Origin: Oscillospiraceae bacterium
GTDB taxonomy: Bacteria; Bacillota; Clostridia; Oscillospirales; Acutalibacteraceae
Direction of reading: 5' to 3'
Length of the DNA: 64,000 nucleotides
NCBI GenBank assembly: GCA_031262985.1
Contig: JAISGQ010000047.1
Location: 1 to 64,000, forward strand
The notes under the pieces: generated by a model
Seen by the model: the letters and a program-made list of their open reading frames with translations, nothing else
Told to the model about the DNA's origin: nothing
The model's database searches: none
Part shown: one piece after another, positions 60,984 to 64,000 of the stretch
Layout: each line of letters begins with the position of its first letter
Numbering within the stretch: position 1 is the first letter of the stretch
Program-made: the position numbers and the translations under genes

Positions 60984-61463
60984 TCAATAGCCTAACTCCT
61001 TGAGAATATCCTCCACCTCAGCCTTATCAGAGGAGGCTATATTCTGTGCGAATATGAAGGTGTTTCCAATCTGGGAAACAATGTAAAATTTGCCGTCGGA
61101 GGTGAGAGTGTATCTGGCATAGCTCGGTAAAAATACCTCTGTCTCTACTGCCGCTGAACCCTTCAGCTCTTTGAAGTGTACCCTGTTCTGCTCATACGAA
61201 GAACGAGCGCGTTCGGCAGAAGGTACTACATAAAACTCAATCTGATACGTAGCCGCTTTGTTAACCGCTATGGTGACTGAGTTTACAAGTCCGGCTTCGA
61301 ACTGGCTTGTAGCGTCCGTAACGGTAAAATTATTCTCCTGCATTGTGGAGTTGAAGGTTTCAGCCGTAATCGGTTCTTTCGGCGATGATGAGCATCCGCT
61401 GAGAGCAAAGAGAAAAACTGAAAGCACAAGCAGTGCAGCGGTAATTTTTCTGATGTTAGACAT
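60984..61463 (-). CDS. Small lipoprotein of unknown function
   Basis: 159 residues from ATG 61463, preceded by AGGAGGATTTATCT; the longer upstream frame is not supported. A lipoprotein signal MSNIRKITAALLVLSVFLFA is followed by the lipobox LSGC (Cys24). The mature domain is about 135 residues, mixed alpha/beta, with no motif I recognise. It should be tethered on the outer face of the membrane. No partner is evident; the neighbouring ABC ATPase has its own promoter and terminator. Confidence 0.75.
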   Translation of the reverse strand: MSNIRKITAALLVLSVFLFALSGCSSSPKEPITAETFNSTMQENNFTVTDATSQFEAGLVNSVTIAVNKAATYQIEFYVVPSAERARSSYEQNRVHFKELKGSAAVETEVFLPSYARYTLTSDGKFYIVSQIGNTFIFAQNIASSDKAEVEDILKELGY

Positions 61464-61523
61464 AGATAAATCCTCCTGTGTCAAATAGTATAGCAGTTTA
61501 GCGATTGGAGCGATTGGCATAAA

Positions 61524-61554
61524 TGCCGTTCCCAAACGAAGTTTGAGAACGGCA
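61524..61554 (-). terminator. Terminator of the ABC ATPase gene
   Basis: On the minus strand TGCCGTTCTCAAAC, loop TTCG, then TTTGGGAACGGCA and TTTATG. The UUCG loop makes it very stable. It is 36 bases past the stop codon. Confidence 0.7.
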
Positions 61555-61589
61555 CAAAGCTATCTGTAAGATATTAAATTAAGCGACAA

Positions 61590-62702
61590 TTAGTTGACTA
61601 TTGTAAGAGTAGTCTCCTTGTCGAAGAGGTGAATCTTGCTGTTTACGAACGCAACCTTAATCTGATCGCCTGCTCTTGTCTTAGATGTAGGAGCAACACG
61701 TGCAGTGATAGGATTGCCATAAGCGTTGATGTAGAGGAATGTTTCGTTACCCATAAGCTCAGTAACCTCAACGTCAGCAACTACGCAGCTCTCAGAATAT
61801 CTCTCGATATACTCAGGCTCGTCGTGTACGTGCTCAGGACGGATGCCGAGAACGACCTCTTTGCCGATATAAGCGTCAAGCTGACCTCTGTTGTTCTTTG
61901 AGGCGGGGAGCTTGATGGAGAAGTCGCCGAACAGTGCGAACACGTCGTCTCCGCGCTTCTCGAGTGTTACGTCGATGAAGTTCATCTGAGGAGAGCCGAT
62001 GAAGCCGGCAACAAACATATTGCAGGGCTTGTCATAGAGGAATTGAGGTGTGTGAACCTGCTGAATAAGTCCGTCCTTCATAACAACGATTCTGTCGCCC
62101 ATTGTCATAGCCTCAGTCTGATCGTGTGTAACGTAGACGAAGGTTGTACCAAGTCTCATGTGAAGCTTAGCAAGCTCTGTACGCATCTGTGCGCGGAGCT
62201 TAGCATCGAGGTTGGAGAGAGGCTCGTCGAGAAGGAATACCTTAGGCTCACGAACGATAGCACGTCCGAGAGCAACACGCTGACGCTGTCCGCCGGAGAG
62301 AGCCTTAGGTTTTCTCTGGAGAAGGTGCTGGATGTCAAGAATCTGAGCAGCCTCGTCAACACGACGCTTAATCTCGTCCTTGGAGTACTTTCTGAGCTTA
62401 AGTCCGAAAGCCATATTATCGAAAACGGTCATGTGCGGGTAAAGAGCATAGTTCTGGAAAACCATCGCTATGTCGCGGTCCTTAGGAGCAACGTCATTGA
62501 CGAGGATGTCGCCGATGTAGAGCTCGCCGTCGCTGATCTCCTCAAGACCTGCAATCATTCTCAGTGTTGTGGACTTTCCGCAGCCGGAAGGACCAACAAG
62601 AATGATAAACTCCTTGTCCTGAATCTCAAGATTGAAGTCGCTTACCGCAACAACATTTCCCGAGTAACGCTTGTAAATGTTTTTCAGTGTTACACTTGCC
62701 AT
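61590..62702 (-). CDS. Sugar ABC transporter ATP-binding protein, UgpC/MsmK/MalK type
   Basis: 370 residues from ATG 62702 (TTTGGAGGAAAAAAC before it), the family's normal length. Walker [10 protein letters not shown], signature [14 protein letters not shown], Walker [17 protein letters not shown] and switch His in [15 protein letters not shown] are all present. The C-terminal regulatory TOBE/OB domain (about 240-370) identifies the CUT1 carbohydrate group. In many Firmicutes one such ATPase serves several sugar permeases, which fits its isolation from any permease gene here. Codon use is unusually even and optimised, suggesting high expression. Confidence 0.92.
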   Translation of the reverse strand: MASVTLKNIYKRYSGNVVAVSDFNLEIQDKEFIILVGPSGCGKSTTLRMIAGLEEISDGELYIGDILVNDVAPKDRDIAMVFQNYALYPHMTVFDNMAFGLKLRKYSKDEIKRRVDEAAQILDIQHLLQRKPKALSGGQRQRVALGRAIVREPKVFLLDEPLSNLDAKLRAQMRTELAKLHMRLGTTFVYVTHDQTEAMTMGDRIVVMKDGLIQQVHTPQFLYDKPCNMFVAGFIGSPQMNFIDVTLEKRGDDVFALFGDFSIKLPASKNNRGQLDAYIGKEVVLGIRPEHVHDEPEYIERYSESCVVADVEVTELMGNETFLYINAYGNPITARVAPTSKTRAGDQIKVAFVNSKIHLFDKETTLTIVN

Positions 62703-62773
62703 GTTTTTTTCCTCCAAAAATAATAAATTTTCGAGTATTCGGAATCTCCGTACACTCATGACATCTGTCGCTA

Positions 62774-62801
62774 ATAATATTAACAGAAAAGCTTGTTTCA
62801 A
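62774..62801 (-). promoter_or_regulatory. Promoter of the ABC ATPase gene
   Basis: On the minus strand TTGAAA (62801-62796), 16 bases, TATTAT (62779-62774), about 70 bases before the ATG. The remaining leader contains no obvious riboswitch. Confidence 0.45.
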
Positions 62802-62965
62802 GCAATAGTTTATTCGTAGAAGTTATCGCGTTTAATTCGTGCATTTTGCACATACTTTTTCACGCACTCTTCATAATTTAAAAAAACTGCACAAAGAACC
62901 CCTGTGTTTTTTCAAAACATTGCACAAAAGCAAATTTGCGGCAGAGTAGTAGCCGCCGCCGCAGA

Positions 62966-63691
62966 TTAAAGCTCCTTCACAAACAGGAGCTGTTTCTCCT
63001 CCTCCGTCAGCTCGCGGCACTGCCCCTCCGAAAGTGAGCCGCCGAGGAAAAGCCCGCCTATACCGCGCCGCCTGAGAGCGACTACGCGGCAGCCTACCGC
63101 CTCGGTCATGCGCTTGATTTGGTGGTACTTGCCCTCGCATATCCGTATCTCCGCGAGCAGACCGTCCTCCGAGAGCAGTTTTACCTCTGCAGGACGGCAC
63201 TGTTCTCCGCCGTCAATCGTAACACCCTGCCGAAGCTGCTCCATACCGCTCTCGGTCAGAGGGCTGTCGAGCGTCGCCTCGTAGGTTTTGTACACCTGCT
63301 TGTTAGGAGCAGTCAGGCGGTGTCCGAACTCGCCGTCATTTGTGATGATTAGCAGTCCCGTGGTGTCCTTGTCGAGTCTTCCTGCTGGGAAAAGCCCCCT
63401 TCTCTGCAATTCGGGCGGGAGCAGGTCGATAACCGTCCTCTCGGCGGAATTTCCCGATGCGGAAATTACTCCCATGGGCTTATTCATCATTATATAGATG
63501 TATTTTTTGTAGGATATGACCTCTCCGTCAAGGCGCAGTTCATCTTTTTCGGGGTCGATTTTAGTGTCGGTAAGCTTTGCGGTTTTTCCGTTTACCGAAA
63601 CTCTACCCGCCCATATCAGCTTGTGTACCTCCTTGCGGCTGCCCACGCCCTGCGAGGCGAGAATTTTATCAAGACGCTCTTTCTGTGGCAT
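62966..63691 (-). CDS. Pseudouridine synthase, RsuA/RluB/E/F family
   Basis: 241 residues. An N-terminal S4 RNA-binding domain (RLDKILASQGVGSRKEVHKL) is followed by the catalytic domain: YIYIMMNKPMGVIS and FPAGRLDKDTTGLLIITND with the catalytic Asp, then KTYEATLDSPL and the KYHQIKRMTEAVGCRV end. It isomerises a uridine in rRNA; length and end motif favour RsuA-type 16S modification, which is not certain. AGAGGTTTTGCA precedes the ATG. It lies 16 bases past the aroC stop on the same strand. Confidence 0.9.
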   Translation of the reverse strand: MPQKERLDKILASQGVGSRKEVHKLIWAGRVSVNGKTAKLTDTKIDPEKDELRLDGEVISYKKYIYIMMNKPMGVISASGNSAERTVIDLLPPELQRRGLFPAGRLDKDTTGLLIITNDGEFGHRLTAPNKQVYKTYEATLDSPLTESGMEQLRQGVTIDGGEQCRPAEVKLLSEDGLLAEIRICEGKYHQIKRMTEAVGCRVVALRRRGIGGLFLGGSLSEGQCRELTEEEKQLLFVKEL

Positions 63692-63707
63692 TGCAAAACC
63701 TCTCTAT

Positions 63708-64000
63708 CTACAGTTTCCCCGCGTCCGCCATCAAGTCGGCGATACCCACCGCAGTCGCCGCCTCAATCGCAGGTAAGGCACGCGGCACAATGCACGGGTC
63801 GTGCCGTCCTCCCACAGTAAGCATAGCGTCACGGTGTTCGCGCAGGTCAACCGTCTGCTGCTTCTGGGAGATTGAAGGAGTGGGCTTGATTGCCGCACGC
63901 ATAATTATCGGCATACCCGTAGTAATCCCGCCGAGTATTCCTCCGCTCGTATTTTTGGTGGTAACCACCTTGTCGTCTCTCACCGTAAACGGGTCGTTGC
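63708..64000 (-). CDS. aroC: Chorismate synthase, 3' part (runs off the window)
   Basis: Only the C-terminal 96 residues or so are in the window; the frame is open to base 64000. NTSGGILGGITTGMPIIMRA, AAIKPTPSISQKQQTVDL and GRHDPCIVPRALPAIEAATA are the last two signature blocks of AroC. The enzyme forms chorismate from EPSP with reduced FMN, the end of the shikimate pathway. The true start is to the right. Confidence 0.95.
   Translation of the reverse strand, partial: NDPFTVRDDKVVTTKNTSGGILGGITTGMPIIMRAAIKPTPSISQKQQTVDLREHRDAMLTVGGRHDPCIVPRALPAIEAATAVGIADLMADAGKL

Overview
The window reads as chromosomal DNA of a Gram-positive, low-to-medium GC Firmicute of class Clostridia, most likely Oscillospirales/Ruminococcus-like. 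This is inferred from gene content only. It carries an mraZ-to-ftsZ division and wall cluster without ftsA, murD or murC between its members, a MurE with the DNPR signature of meso-diaminopimelate ligases, a PASTA-domain penicillin-binding protein, a DUF1292 protein, a LytR-CpsA-Psr protein, strong AGGAGG ribosome sites and TTGACA/TATAAT promoters.

Layout. 1-8359: a fused Gfo/Idh/MocA oxidoreductase + GH13 glycosidase, a membrane-tailed GNAT acetyltransferase, a short-chain dehydrogenase, and a PP2C phosphatase followed by two tandemly duplicated membrane-anchored PstS-like proteins. 8528-15264: glnS and gltX on the minus strand, then an IspD/TarI-type cytidylyltransferase, a small membrane protein, a flavin reductase-like protein and tag (3-methyladenine glycosylase). 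15218-21720: an AT-richer integrated element beside tRNA-Pro, with a tyrosine integrase, a repressor pair with a large operator, an ImmA-like protease, a stand-alone HsdR-N nuclease-like protein, two tiny ribbon-helix-helix genes plus a larger one, and a minus-strand operon ending in a PAPS-reductase-like PP-loop protein. 21990-24187: a membrane protein and nnr.

24459-40325 (minus strand) is the division and cell-wall cluster: mraZ, rsmH, an ftsL-like gene, pbp (FtsI/SpoVD type), murE, murF, mraY, ftsW, murG, murA, ftsQ/divIB, a small ORF and ftsZ. These make lipid II and build the septum. 40698-44359 (minus) holds a coiled-coil protein, coaD, rsmD and uvrC. 44953-51485 mixes an AT-rich secreted M23 peptidase, a BMP lipoprotein, typA and a probably acquired cytidine deaminase/metallo-hydrolase pair with gene remnants. 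51531-64000 holds a DUF1292 protein, a DEDDh exonuclease, an LCP protein, a HAD phosphatase, a SEC-C protein, a CPBP protease, an MFS transporter, a metallo-hydrolase, a lipoprotein, an MsmK/UgpC-type ABC ATPase, an RsuA-family pseudouridine synthase and the 3' part of aroC, which runs off the right edge.

The most unusual layer is non-coding. Three families of small dispersed elements occupy the intergenic gaps: (i) about 85-98 bp palindromic MITE-like elements with TTAATTAAC-type ends, mostly at TA (six copies); (ii) a roughly 160 bp element with GGGTCTGTTGACACAAGT ends; (iii) a 200-310 bp chain of hairpins with ATCTGTTGCCAA ends. Family (i) has inserted inside family (ii) at the left edge and twice inside family (iii) near 10.4-10.6 kb, giving a readable order of insertion. 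Two genes, typA and the exonuclease, end exactly at the start of such an element.

All calls come from reading the sequence; no database search was run.
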